Origin: Bipolaris cookei
Taxonomy: Eukaryota; Ascomycota; Dothideomycetes; Pleosporales; Pleosporaceae
Assembly (NCBI GenBank): GCA_002286855.1
Contig: NRSV01000016.1
Span: forward strand, 62,001 to 126,000
Length of the DNA stretch: 64,000 nucleotides
Reading direction: 5' to 3'
Below are positions 1 to 11,244 of the stretch, one piece after another; the stretch's first letter is position 1; the number at the start of each line of letters is the position of its first letter. Both the position numbers and the translations under genes were made by a program. The notes below the pieces were generated by a model. It ran no database searches and was not told the origin of the DNA. It saw nothing but the letters and a program-made list of their open reading frames with translations.

Positions 1-320
1 CCTTCAGATCCATTACGACGACGCCATCACTACACTTGCTGGTGCTTTTGCGTTAATTCTAGCTGCACTGACAGTCTAGTGAGTGACGTTGCCCTTGTCG
101 CACCCCCCTTAGGCATCATACTGACAGACAACAGGTCCATTCGTTACCCACATTGACAATCGTCAAGTCCACTCGTTTTACCATAACCCTGACAGTGTGT
201 TCTCCTAACCACTCCAATTCCACGCGTCGTGACCTGACAACCCTTAGGCTCCAAAGGCTTTCGCCTTTAACTATCCGCTAGACACCTAATCATCCACAGC
301 ACGGGGACATAATCGTAAAT
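1..320. other. Upstream region of the Msb2-like gene
   Basis: No coding sequence is recognisable. The stretch is pyrimidine-rich close to the start codon at 321, as expected of a fungal promoter and 5' UTR. No discrete regulatory motif can be named with confidence. Confidence 0.5.
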
Positions 321-3300
321 ATGCCACGATCTTCAACCATCTGGGCGGCTGCCCTCTTCATAGCTAGCATGTCTGGCTCCGGCCCACTGCTCACCACTGC
401 CGAGGCCATGCCCGCACCAGGACCTGGACAAGCACAGGATCGCCCTCGATACTACTTTCCACGCCACGTGAAGCGACTAGATGATACTGACGCGAGCGCA
501 CCACCATCGTCTTCTCCGTTGCCATCTCCCTCCTCGGAACAAAGCACCTCTGGCCAGCTCTCGTCACGTCAGCTTGATTTCTCCTCTTTTATTGAGTCTC
601 TATTCCGTGGCTCATCTGACAAGTCGGCGCTGTCAACTTCGTCGGATCCTGTCGTTAACAAAAACGATGTCGATGTTACTCCCAATGCCCCATTGGAGGT
701 TCTTTCAACGCTGCCCCCAATCAACTCTACTGCACCTTCGTCTCCATCTGGTGCCCCTGAGCCTACGACCGACAGCCCGGCTCCCTCGGTGCAGGTGCCC
801 ACCTCTACACCCAATCTTTCTCCATTGCCGTCGCCTGAGCCGCAGCCCAGTCCGTCACCATCGCCTGAACCTCAGCCCACTCCATCGCCTGAGCCAAAGC
901 CGGAGTCTCAACCCACTCCTGAGCCTCAGCCTACTCCATCGCCGTCGCCGTCGCCATCACCTGCGCCAGAGTCTTCTCAATCCCCAGTGCCTGAGCCTGA
1001 ACCCACTCCAGAGCCAAAACCGGAGCCTATCCCATCTCCTGAGCCTGAACCCCAGCCTGCTCCATCGCCATCGTTGTCGCCTGAGTCTACTCCGTCGCCA
1101 TCGCTGTCGCCTGAGTCTACTCCGTCGCCATCACCATCGCCATCACCAAAGCCTGAGCCTGAACCTACTCCAGAGCCAAAGCCGGAGCCTAGCCCATCTC
1201 CGGAGCCTGAACCCCAGCCTGCTCCGTCGCCATCACCTGCGCCTGGGCCTTCTCAATCCCCAGTGCCTGAGCCTGAACCCACTCCAGAGCCAAAGCCTGA
1301 GCCTAGCCCATCTCCTGAGCCTGAACCCCAGCCTGCTCCGTCGCCATCGCCATCACCTGCGCCTGAGCCTTCTCAATCCCCAGTGCCTGAGCCTGAACCC
1401 ACTCCAGAGCCAAAACCGGAGCCTAGTCCATCTCCTGAGCCTGAACCCCAGCCTGCTCCATCGCCATCGTTGTCGCCTGAGCCCCAGCCCACTCTATCGC
1501 CTGAGCCCAAGCCGGAGCCTAAATCTACTCCTTTGCCTGAGCCATCGCCGGAGCCTCAGCCCAGTCCCTCGCCGAAGCCGGAGCCTCAGCCTACTCCATC
1601 GCAGGAGCCTTCGTCTACTGTTGTAGCGCAGCCATCCTCAGCTGGCTCGACAGGCGGTCTTCCCTCGGTGATTGTTCAGCCTACTTCATCTCCTGAGCCT
1701 GAGCCAAAGCCCAGCCCGTCCCCAGAGCCTGAGCCAAAGCCTGAGCCTCAACCCACTCCTGAGCCATCACCGGAGCCTGAACCCCAGCCTACGCCCATTC
1801 TTCCAATCTTTGGTTCTACCGGTCTGCTTCCCAACATCATTGTGCTGCCTACGCCTTCTATCCCGAGCCCATCATCTACTCCGGATGACCAATTGTCAGA
1901 TGTTGTGAAGCCAACTTCCGATGCGCCCGTCTCAAGCCCTACTGCTACGACTGGGGGATTGCCCGATATCATTGTGTCGCCCACTCAGAACACTCCATCG
2001 GATGCTCCTCAATCAACTGGAGAGCGTATTGGTTCCACTGGAGGCATCCCCGAGACAGTAGTGACTCCTACTGCATCTCCTGCCCCTTCTGCACAGCCGA
2101 CCTCGGTCCGGTCATCAAGCTTCCTTGGACCCTTCATTGTTCCAGGATCGACTCAACCCGCTTCTGAGAATGTTCCTGAGCCTACATCTTCACCTAGCTC
2201 CAACATTGGTTCCACTGGCGGGCTTCCTGACATCATTGTGCTTCCTACCAGCACACCACTGATTGTTCTTCCCTCGCCTAGCTCTGATACCGGCTCTACT
2301 GGCGGGCTTCCCGACATTATCATTCTTCCTACAAGCAGCCCTGACAGCGGTCTTCCCACGCCTAGCCCTGGTACTGGCTCCACTGGTGGACTTCCCGACA
2401 TCATTGTGCTTCCTACCAGCAGCCCTGCCAGTGTTCTTCCCACGCCTAGCCCTGATACTGGCTCTACTGGAGGAATCCCCGACATCATTGTTCTTCCTAC
2501 AAGCAACCCCGCCAGCGCTCTTCCCACGCCTAGCCCCGAAGTTGGCTCTACTGGTGGACTTCCCGACACCATTGTCCTTCCTACAAGCAGCCCTGCCAGC
2601 GCTCTTCCCACGCCTAGCCCCGAAGTTGGCTCTACTAGCGGGCTTCCTGACATCATTGTTCTTCCTACAAGCAACCCCGCCAGCGCTCTTCCCACGCCTA
2701 GCCCCGAAGTTGGCTCTACTGGTGGGCTTCCCGACACCATTGTGCTTCCTACAAGCAGCCCTGCCAGTGTTCTTCCCACGCCTAGCCCTGATACTGGCTC
2801 TACTGGAGGAATCCCTGACATTATCGTTCTTCCTACCAGCACCCCCTTGATCGTTCTGCCCACACCTAGCCCCGACACTAGCTCGACTGGAGGGATTCCT
2901 GACATTGTTGTTTTGCCCACTAGCACTCCATTGGTTGTCCTTCCTACGCCTAACCCAGCCGCTGGCTCGACTGGAGGAATCCCTGACATCATCGTTCTTC
3001 CCACCAGCGCTTCTGGACTGAAATCACCTCTGCCATCTTCCGGCATCTTCATCGGAATCACTACTGCTCTCGGCACTCAAGGGTCTGCTTCCCCGACCCC
3101 ATCTCAGCCACTGGGCTCGGGACCCATTCCCACTTCAGAGGCTGCTGCCACCAGTTCTGCGCAACCAGAGCAGTTTGTAAGCTCGTCCATTCTACCTGAT
3201 GTATCAGGCATCTTGCCTTCTGGTACAGGCCTTGCTTCCACTGCCCCCACTCCGGTGCCTACTCCCAGCGAGGCTAGCCTGCGCCCTACAATCATTTCTT

Positions 3301-4889
3301 CGCTGCTTTCGTCTGTTGGTACCAGCATTCCTACTAGTGAGCCCATTGTCGTTCCCACTCTCTCAGCTTCGAGCTTCGCGTCGGAGATCCTGCCATCTTC
3401 CGGAGTGTTTCCCTCAGGTGCTGTGCCAACTGGATCTGTGCCGGTCCCAGCTTCCACACCTGCCTTGTCTGGTGTACCTACTTCCGAGGTTCTCTCCTCG
3501 AGTAGCCTTACGCCCACTGCCTCTGCTCCAGCTAGCGTCACACCTCCGGCCTCGGGTATCACTCCATCCGGCACAGGAGCTGTTGGCACATCTGCGTCCC
3601 CCACTGTTACACCTCCTGTGAGCAGTCAGTCTTTGAGTGTGCCAGCATCTGAAGAGGTATCATCCGGACTGCCGACAGGCTCAGCAAGCAGTGCTGCACC
3701 CACACTGATTTCACAAACTTCTACCAACATCACCGAGAGCGTGCTCCCTAACCCAACTGCTGGCACAGGCTTCGTATCCTCAGCACCAGTAGTCTCGACA
3801 CCAGTAGTCTCGACACCGGTGGTCTCGACACCAGTACCCGCATCGGAGACTCCTTTGCCGACTCCTTCGCCTACTCGCACTCCATCCGCCTCACTCATCA
3901 TTCCCGTCAAGCCATCTTCCATCAGCAGCGTGGCGCCAATTGTGTCCCTTACAGCGACTGCAACTGATAGTGCAACTACACTGGTTGTAGGTACTAGTAT
4001 CATCGTTGAGGCCTCCTCGATGCCCACTCCATCTGCTAGCCCCACTGCCAGCACCATCCCGTCAAGCTTGCCAAGGATGATTGCGCCTCCTGGAGGTGTC
4101 CCCGCATCCATTCCCCAAAACACTTTCATGGGTCAAGTGTGCTTCAAGTGGCCGCTCAACTATCCTTTTGTTTCTGCCAATGATGGTGGTCAGCAAATTT
4201 TCCACTACCTCCCCATTGCCATTGCTGATGCTCTGAACATCTCTGTTGCCGATGTCAAGAACTACGGTTTGAAGCCTCTCAACACAATGGAGTACTCTGG
4301 ATTCATCACCACTGTGGCCATGTTCACCATTCCCGAGGATCTCCAGACTAAGCTGGCACTTCAACTTCGCAACCCCGCTGCTGCTTTGTGGAACAATAAG
4401 GACTCTACTGTCAACGATTTGACCAACTTGATCAACACCGCATGCCCACTTGCCGCTGGTAACCTTCCCGCCGATGGTCCCGCTGGGGGTTCTTCTGGCG
4501 AAGGCGATGCCTCGTCTCCTAATGGTGGATCTGGCGGTGGTGGTGCAATGGGAGGAGACATTGGTGCCAGTCGCAAGGTCAACTCAACCAGCGCCATTGT
4601 TGCTAGCAGCGCCATTGTTGGAGCCATTGCCTACGGCGCAGCCATGTTCTTCGTTGCCCGTCGATACAGGAACAAGCGCATGGCCCACCAGCGGTCTAGC
4701 TCTGTGCCTAGCACGGGTCGCAACACCTTTGGCTCCATTCCTGGCGGTGCAGCTGCGTGGATGCATGGTGCCCGCAACGGTCGCATGACACCTGGCAGCC
4801 GAGGCAGCAGCGCCAGTCAAGGACGCAGCATCAGGACACAGCAAATCTCAGCGCCTGTCATGGCTGAAAACTCTCTCGGCTGGAACTAA
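321..4889 (+). CDS. MSB2: Msb2-like signalling mucin
   Basis: Single-exon gene of 1522 aa. Seen: a signal peptide at about residues 1-29; a long Ser/Thr/Pro-rich ectodomain with Pro-Glu-Pro repeats (about 167-493) and a tandem array of roughly 28-residue units beginning GSTGG(L/I)PDIIVLPTS (about 629-894); a non-repetitive membrane-proximal domain with the segment QVCFKWPLNYPF (about 1252-1375); one transmembrane helix (about 1424-1447) followed by RRYRNKR; and a 75-residue cytoplasmic tail. Family knowledge: this layout is that of fungal Msb2, a plasma-membrane mucin acting upstream of Cdc42 and the filamentous-growth/pathogenicity MAPK cascade, with the ectodomain shed by proteolysis. Inference: same role here. 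The repeats probably vary in number between strains. The assignment rests on architecture and the membrane-proximal domain, because the mucin region is too simple for homology. Confidence 0.85.
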   Translation: MPRSSTIWAAALFIASMSGSGPLLTTAEAMPAPGPGQAQDRPRYYFPRHVKRLDDTDASAPPSSSPLPSPSSEQSTSGQLSSRQLDFSSFIESLFRGSSDKSALSTSSDPVVNKNDVDVTPNAPLEVLSTLPPINSTAPSSPSGAPEPTTDSPAPSVQVPTSTPNLSPLPSPEPQPSPSPSPEPQPTPSPEPKPESQPTPEPQPTPSPSPSPSPAPESSQSPVPEPEPTPEPKPEPIPSPEPEPQPAPSPSLSPESTPSPSLSPESTPSPSPSPSPKPEPEPTPEPKPEPSPSPEPEPQPAPSPSPAPGPSQSPVPEPEPTPEPKPEPSPSPEPEPQPAPSPSPSPAPEPSQSPVPEPEPTPEPKPEPSPSPEPEPQPAPSPSLSPEPQPTLSPEPKPEPKSTPLPEPSPEPQPSPSPKPEPQPTPSQEPSSTVVAQPSSAGSTGGLPSVIVQPTSSPEPEPKPSPSPEPEPKPEPQPTPEPSPEPEPQPTPILPIFGSTGLLPNIIVLPTPSIPSPSSTPDDQLSDVVKPTSDAPVSSPTATTGGLPDIIVSPTQNTPSDAPQSTGERIGSTGGIPETVVTPTASPAPSAQPTSVRSSSFLGPFIVPGSTQPASENVPEPTSSPSSNIGSTGGLPDIIVLPTSTPLIVLPSPSSDTGSTGGLPDIIILPTSSPDSGLPTPSPGTGSTGGLPDIIVLPTSSPASVLPTPSPDTGSTGGIPDIIVLPTSNPASALPTPSPEVGSTGGLPDTIVLPTSSPASALPTPSPEVGSTSGLPDIIVLPTSNPASALPTPSPEVGSTGGLPDTIVLPTSSPASVLPTPSPDTGSTGGIPDIIVLPTSTPLIVLPTPSPDTSSTGGIPDIVVLPTSTPLVVLPTPNPAAGSTGGIPDIIVLPTSASGLKSPLPSSGIFIGITTALGTQGSASPTPSQPLGSGPIPTSEAAATSSAQPEQFVSSSILPDVSGILPSGTGLASTAPTPVPTPSEASLRPTIISSLLSSVGTSIPTSEPIVVPTLSASSFASEILPSSGVFPSGAVPTGSVPVPASTPALSGVPTSEVLSSSSLTPTASAPASVTPPASGITPSGTGAVGTSASPTVTPPVSSQSLSVPASEEVSSGLPTGSASSAAPTLISQTSTNITESVLPNPTAGTGFVSSAPVVSTPVVSTPVVSTPVPASETPLPTPSPTRTPSASLIIPVKPSSISSVAPIVSLTATATDSATTLVVGTSIIVEASSMPTPSASPTASTIPSSLPRMIAPPGGVPASIPQNTFMGQVCFKWPLNYPFVSANDGGQQIFHYLPIAIADALNISVADVKNYGLKPLNTMEYSGFITTVAMFTIPEDLQTKLALQLRNPAAALWNNKDSTVNDLTNLINTACPLAAGNLPADGPAGGSSGEGDASSPNGGSGGGGAMGGDIGASRKVNSTSAIVASSAIVGAIAYGAAMFFVARRYRNKRMAHQRSSSVPSTGRNTFGSIPGGAAAWMHGARNGRMTPGSRGSSASQGRSIRTQQISAPVMAENSLGWN

Positions 4890-5913
4890 GGCATCTTTGC
4901 CGCTCTTCTCACATTACGCTTTAGCGGAGTGATTGTACCATATACCGGACGTTTGTCACTTTGCAAGCCACCGCCAACGTCTGACGCCCTTTGATGTATT
5001 TACATTACGGCTGCTCGCTTTATCAAGATGTCCACATTCATCTATCTCACCGACCTCATTCAGACCAGCATTTGCATTGCATCTAGCTGCTCAAATTTCC
5101 TCTTATCTTGTCGTCACTACCGTTCGGACACTCTCCTTAACATCGTCATAAAGATAAAGCTTATACTCCAATATAGTTTTCTAGTTTTTTTCCCTTTCGT
5201 TGTATTTCTCTTCTAAGATACCAGTCTATGCTTTCGGAAAAGCTAGACCGTTTTTTTCCTCTGTTCGATTTGTGGATGGGTGCGGTGGTAACTGTATGCC
5301 GGTGTCGAGACTTGGTATAGAGTCCACTGGATCTATCATGCATCGCGCATGTATGGATAATGAGGGGCACTTGTGGGGAGGTTACAGTTCCAAGTAAATA
5401 GTCTTTGGTGAGAATTGAGAAAAGTCTACAAACTGCAGAGACGTACCAGATGGTGATGAATAAAGCGTATGAGCCAGTGGGGTAATAAGATGGTGTACGA
5501 TTAATTGATATAATACCAAAGCCTGTAATTCACTTTAGACGACTATGCCTTGCTTCATCTGGATATCGAGATGACTTTAATCATGCTGTGTAACGTGCAA
5601 AGGCGGTCGTGTCGCGCATTTCGTCTGCTTTCTATGGTCTGCAGAAACTGCCACGTTGGGAAATAGTGACCTGAACCCTGTCGCGGTCTTGGCGCAGCTC
5701 CGCCGACATCGAACACATTGCGGACTCGCTGTAAGTTACGACGCAACCCGCTGACGCCTATTCCTCACTCTTTTACCCGTGTCCATACCCAACAACTTCC
5801 AGCACTCGCGCCTCGAGCTCCCTCTGCCCTCGGCCTGCGCTCGTACGGACTGGCTATTAAAGCCACGTTCTCATAACACACCCCTCTACAACGAACGTAC
5901 CTGAGCTTCAAAG
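4890..5913. other. Intergenic region between MSB2 and SEC27
   Basis: Holds the MSB2 3' flank and the SEC27 promoter and 5' UTR. Short open frames on both strands lack codon-use or family support. No repeats or RNA genes were seen. Confidence 0.5.
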
Positions 5914-8900
5914 ATGCGGTTAGACGTAAAGGTACGTCGCATAACGCAATTAGAATGGTTTCATGGGGAAATACCATTGTTGACTTAGATATCATTGTAG
6001 AGGCAGCTTTTTGCGCGGTCAGAGCGTGTTAAGGGTAAGCGGATTTGAAATGCGCATGAGCTCTTGTGGATTGAACTGACACACTGCAGGCATCGGTAGG
6101 AATTGCATCCTCTGAACAAACGACCGTTACTAAATATCGCCAAAGACTTTCATCCAACGGAGCCATGGATCCTCACCACCTTGTACAGCGGTATGCATAA
6201 CCTTGGGCCTACAATCATGGATCAGCGCTGACGGAAACAGGACATGTTCACATCTGGTCGTACATCACGCAGTCGATTGTCAAGACGTTCGAGCTTACTG
6301 ACGTACCCGTCCGCGCCGGTCGCTTCATCGCTAGAAAGAACTGGATAGTGGCAGGTAGGACATGGTCATCCCATGGATACAGAGGAGGAATTAACAAGCG
6401 CTAATTCAGGTTCTGATGACTTTCAATTGCGCGTATACAACTACAACACATCGGAAAAGGTCACATCTTTTGAGGCACACCCCGACTACATTCGCGCCAT
6501 CGCCGTTCATCCAACACAGCCTTTCGTCCTGACCGCCAGTGTGGGTAGTACCCTAAGGAAATACGTAGATCAAGCTAATGTAAGCACAGGATGATATGAC
6601 AATAAAGCTCTGGGATTGGGACAAGTCATGGAAGTGTATGTGCAAAACTCGTCTATGAGAAGTGAGCAGGTGTTGACACGTACTAGGCGTCCAAGAGTTT
6701 GCTGGTCACCAGCACTACGTTATGGGCATTGCCATTAACCCCAAGGACCCCAACACATTCGCTTCTGCCTGTCTCGATAGGACAGTCAAGATATGGTCCC
6801 TCGGTAGCTCAACACCCAATTTCACACTCGAGGCGCACGAGACCAAAGGCGTCAACTTCATCGATTACTACCCTCAGTCAGACAAGCCATATCTACTCAC
6901 TACCTCGGACGATCGAACGGTCAAGGTCTGGGATTACACCACAAAGGCACTCATTGCAACCCTCGAGGGCCACACTTCCAACGTTAGTTTCGCGGTCTAC
7001 CACCCGGAGCTTCCCGTCATTGTTTCGGGATCAGAAGACGGCACAATCAAGATCTGGCATTCCTCAACCTACCGGCTAGAACAGTCATTGAACTACGGTC
7101 TTGAACGCGCGTGGTGTGTGTCATACCAAAAGGGCAAGAACGGCATTGCGCTTGGTTTCGATGATGGCGCCGTCGTCATTACCATGGGTCGTGAGGAGCC
7201 GGCGGTCAGCATGGACGGTAGCGGAAAGTTGCTTTGGGCCAAGAATAATGACATTCTCAACTCCGTCATCAAGGGTAGTGACCAGCTCAAGGATGGTGAA
7301 CGGCTCACTCTTCCTAGTAAAGATCTCGGCTCGACCGAGCTCTACCCGCAGGCTCTGCTCCACTCACCAAATGGCCGTTTTGTGGCAGTCTGCGGCGATG
7401 GCGAGTACATTATTTACACTGCACTCGCTCTCCGTAATCAGGCGTTCGGTTCTGCTATGGACTTTTGCTGGGCGTCGAAAGAGCACGACAAAGACTATGC
7501 TATTCGGGAATCGTCCACCAGTGTTAAGATCTTCCGCAACTTCAAGGAGCGAAGTGTGCTAAATGTAGGATTCTCTGCCGATGGTCTGAGCGGCGGTGTT
7601 CTCCTCGGTGTAAAGGGACAGGGCGGTATTGGTCTGTTCGACTGGGATTCTGGAGCTCTGGTCCGAAGGATAGAAGTTGAGCCCAACAACGTGTTCTGGT
7701 CTGAGAGCGGTGAGCTTGTGACACTGGCCACGGAAGACACTTTCTACGTCTTGCGTTACTCAAGAGAGAATTATCTTGAGGCAGTGCAGAACGGCGAAGT
7801 GGATGAGGATGGCGCCGAGTCTGCTTTCGAGGTTGTATGCGACATTAACGAGAGGTAAGTCGACTTTCACACTAGATGATTACAAGAACTAACAGAATCA
7901 AAGCGTTCGCACTGGTACATGGGTAGGAGACTGTTTCATCTACACAAACAGCACAAACCGCCTCAACTACCTTGTGGGCGACCAAACATATACTATCTCA
8001 CACTTTGACTCACCACACTATGTGCTCGGTTACCTGCCTCGTGACTCGAGGATCTACGTCGCAGACAAGGATGTCAATGTCGTCTCTTTTGCCCTGTCTC
8101 TGGCGGTCGTTGAGTACCAGACACTCATTCTCCGTGGTGATCTCGAGGCTGCCGAGGAGACTCTACCATCGGTGCCAAAGGACCAGAATAACAAGATTGC
8201 GCGCTTCTTAGAAGGTCAGGGATACAAGGAAATGGCACTTAAGGTTGCCACCGACCCTGAACACCGCTTTGACCTCGCCTTGTCCCTGGGCAATCTTCAG
8301 CAAGCTGTTTCGATTGCTCGGGAACAAGACACGGAGCACAAGTGGAAGACAGTGGGTGACGCTGCGCTCAGCAACTGGGATGTGCAGCTGGCGCAAGAAT
8401 GCTTCGTCAAGGCCAAAGATCTCGGCTCGCTCCTACTTCTGTACAGCGCCACCAGTGACACAGCTGGTCTAAGAGAACTGGCCGCTCTTGCGGAGACTGC
8501 AACGGCAAACAACGTAGCGTTTTCTGCGCTGTGGCAAATTGGCGACGTGCAGGCTTGCATTGACCTTCTTGTCAAGACGAGCCGCTTTGCCGAGGCTGTG
8601 CTCTTTTCACAAACGTATAAGCCCAGTGTGACGGCCGAGCTTGTGAAGCAGTGGAAGGCGTCACTGGAAAAGGAGCAAAAGACCAAGGTGGCCAGGCTTC
8701 TTGGTACGCCGCCTCATGATGGCGAGGGTGATGCTGAGATGTTCCCTGAATGGGATGAGTATCTGAGGCTAGAGAAAGAAGGAGGTACTGTTGAGGATCT
8801 GCTTGTCCAGGAAGAAGAGGGTGAGGCTGAGGATGCGGACGAGGAGATTGCGGCTGGTGCAGAGGAAGATGAGGATGAGGAGGAAGACGAGGATGATGAA

Positions 8901-8927
8901 GAGGAAGAGGAAGAGGATGAGAAGTAG
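5914..8927 (+). CDS. SEC27: Coatomer (COPI) beta-prime subunit
   Basis: Nine exons: 5914-5931, 6001-6034, 6090-6095, 6146-6190, 6241-6354, 6410-6540, 6590-6635, 6687-7854, 7904-8927; together 861 aa, close to yeast Sec27 (889). The protein opens MRLDVKRQLFARSERVKGID, the signature start of beta-prime COP, followed by WD40 repeats (for example KLWDWDKSW, VKIWSLG, VKVWDYT, IKIWHSS) in the first 300 residues. A coatomer WD-associated region and helical solenoid follow, then a Glu/Asp-rich tail. Role (family): part of the outer COPI coat that binds dilysine cargo for Golgi-to-ER retrieval. Odd feature: exon 3 is only 6 nt long, and removing it would drop two residues from a conserved motif. The start is fixed by the conserved N-terminus. 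All introns are GT-AG, 48-70 nt. Confidence 0.95.
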
Positions 8928-9318
8928 AGTCATGGTTTATGATGAATGCTATCGTCTGCCTGTTGAGCAGTAGTGGCGATTTGAGAGTCTATTCTTGTGA
9001 GTGTGCCGTATTTACCTCGACAAAATGGATATGAAAGTTTTTAGTTTTTTATTCAAAACCAAAGGACGAAAAACGCCATTCCATTCTATTTCTAATGATA
9101 CATGTTCCGATTGACATATATATACGTACGTGTGTGTGTGTGTATGTGTGTGTTTGTATTTATATGTGGGTACATATACCCATGATCTTTCATGACATAA
9201 TTTGAATAGCTCGTTTTAAATTCCACAAGACAACCTCATTTCACAACAATAAGACATGAGAGCAAAGAGAAGAGAAGAGAAAAGAGAACATACAATGCAA
9301 TGTAATGCAATCTCAGTC
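8928..9318. other. 3' region shared by SEC27 and MSP1 with GT microsatellite
   Basis: The two genes converge here. An imperfect GT/AT simple repeat lies at about 9118-9170. No gene is seen. Confidence 0.5.
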
Positions 9319-10977
9319 TCACCTCGAAACCACCGGGTCTCTCTCAAGTCTATTCTCCGCCGAACTAGCCGACGGTGTCGTCCTCTGCCGATATTTCTCA
9401 TCGCGAAACACGGCCTCACTACCGCGCTCGCTTTCTTCCTCTGTAGTGGTAACTTCGGTCGTTGCATCTTCCTCTTCGTCTTCCTCCTCTGATTCCTCCT
9501 CGGTAGTATGAACTCTACTCCTCACACTAGCATTCATCTCCTCACGCGTCTGATCGATAGTATCGATATCACGGAGTCCCTTTCCACGACCGAAAAAGTC
9601 TTCGGTGCGGAGACCCCGGACGTCTGCGGCTTTGACGGCCTTGCTGCTTCTCAGCGTGCCGTCTGCCTTCTTGCGGCGGATGTACTCGCGGACGGGGCCC
9701 ATGGCGGCGTCGCGGCAGGCTTCTTTGATGTCGGAGCCGGACATGCCGGCGGAGACGCGGACGAGGTAGTCGAGGTCGAAGTTTGCGGTGTCGATTTTAG
9801 TGCCGCGCAGGATGAGGGAGAAGATGTTGTGGCGTTGGGCAGCGGAGGGGAGGGCGACGGGGAATTTCTTGGGCATGCGGCGGAGAATGGCTTCATCGAT
9901 GTCTTGGATGCGGTTTGTGGCGCCGAGGATGCAGATGCGTTGGGGGTCCAAGGTGCCTGAGGAGGTGGAGGAGGCGAGACCGTCCCAGTGGGTCATGAAT
10001 CTGTTGTTTTGTGAGTTTGTGTCTATCTTTATGAGAGAGAAGGGGAAATGTACTCTGCTTTAACCATACCACTTGCTTCGTGTTCGCCGCTTCTTCGCTG
10101 TCCAAGCACCGCATCAATCTCATCAATAAACACAATGCTGGGCTGTAGCTTTCGCGCAAGACTAAAGACGGCATTCACAAGCTTGTTGCTGTCGCCATAC
10201 CACTTCTCCGTCAGTGTCGAAATGTGCAGGTTAATGAAGCAAGCGCCGGATTCGTGTGCGAGGGCTTTGGCCAGCATCGTCTTTCCGCAACCGGGAGGGC
10301 CATAGAGCAAGACACCCGAGGGTGCGCTGAGGAGGGAGGAACTATGAGCGTATAGGTGGGGCATGGTGAGGGGATAGATGACGGATTCTTTGAGTTCTTC
10401 AATGATGGAGTCAAGGCCTCCGATGTCTGTCTATTGTCAGTCCTGTTGCCGTTTTCCAAACACTACTGTTGAAAGCATGCGCATGTATGCGCCAGTTGTC
10501 TCCGAGCTGTAGCCCAGAACTGAGCACCTTTCCAATGGACTTGTCACGACTTACCCTCAAAGCTGACGGGAATCTCCTCGGGCGCAACGACTTCCATGGC
10601 AATTGTTTGTTCGTACGTGTTGAGATTGAGATCTTGTATCCGTGGCCGTCGATGCCGCGAGTCCGTCTCATCGTCATCTTCACTATCATACTCGCTGTAG
10701 CTTTTCCGCCGTTTACTTGTGAGAATAGCATCGAGTTTGCGAGTTGCGGCCGTGGCCTTTGCGCGGGCTTCTTCTTTTTGTTGGGCTTCGGGATCGAGGC
10801 GTGTAAGCAGGTTGCGGATGACAAAGTAGGCTATTAATGGCTGTCTTGGACATCAGCTTAATTCTCAACATCGAAAAAAAGCCTGGCAAGCAAACGAGGG
10901 TAAACACGTACTGCAGCAGCTGCCATGAGGATATCCGGGAGATAGCCCGTGAGGCTACTCTTCTTGTTGGAACTCAT
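9319..10977 (-). CDS. MSP1: Msp1/ATAD1-type AAA ATPase of the mitochondrial outer membrane
   Basis: Four exons on the minus strand: 10977-10912, 10840-10555, 10426-10054, 10000-9319; 468 aa. Seen: a short N-terminus and a hydrophobic anchor formed across the first splice junction (AAAAPLIAYFVI); the AAA domain start DIGGLD; Walker A GPPGCGKT at about 160-167; Walker B VFIDEIDA; and the second region of homology with GATNR and RRMPKKF. Family role: a membrane-anchored AAA hexamer that extracts mislocalised tail-anchored and stalled import proteins from the outer mitochondrial membrane. The protein is about 100 residues longer than yeast Msp1 because of an acidic, Ser/Thr/Glu-rich C-terminal tail. 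The gene is divergent from TIM21, with 267 bp between start codons. The first acceptor was chosen because it keeps frame and completes the transmembrane helix. Confidence 0.92.
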
Positions 10978-11244
10978 CCTGTCTGGCGCTCAATGTCGCC
11001 CTATTTAACCCAAGCGGTACAAGTCACGCAGAATGAGACTGTGGAAAAGAGTCAATAGTGAGTGTAAATAGGGTATACTGGTGGTTTGGATAACCCAAAA
11101 GTTAGTTGCTATCCAGGGACCGGCTTACGGGCCGCCACCAAGCTGCAGCCTCGGCCTTGGCTGCATTCCCACCTCCGCCATCACACGAGCCTCCGACTCC
11201 GCATTGCTCAGCGATCGCATCGACCCCTCACCACCACACACACA
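10978..11244. promoter_or_regulatory. Putative bidirectional promoter of MSP1 and TIM21
   Basis: Only 267 bp separate the start codons of two divergent genes for mitochondrial membrane proteins, so both promoters and 5' UTRs must lie here or overlap. No specific operator can be assigned by eye. Confidence 0.55.

Noticed and set aside
481..1626. 381-codon plus-strand frame within the mucin gene, and 307-codon antisense frame at 2153-3076
   Set aside because: Both are by-products of repetitive Pro/Ser/Thr codons in Msb2; the translations are Leu/Arg- or Gly/Val-repeats with no start context or family.
9508..9960. 150-codon plus-strand frame antisense to MSP1
   Set aside because: It mirrors the conserved AAA domain on the other strand and has no independent motif.
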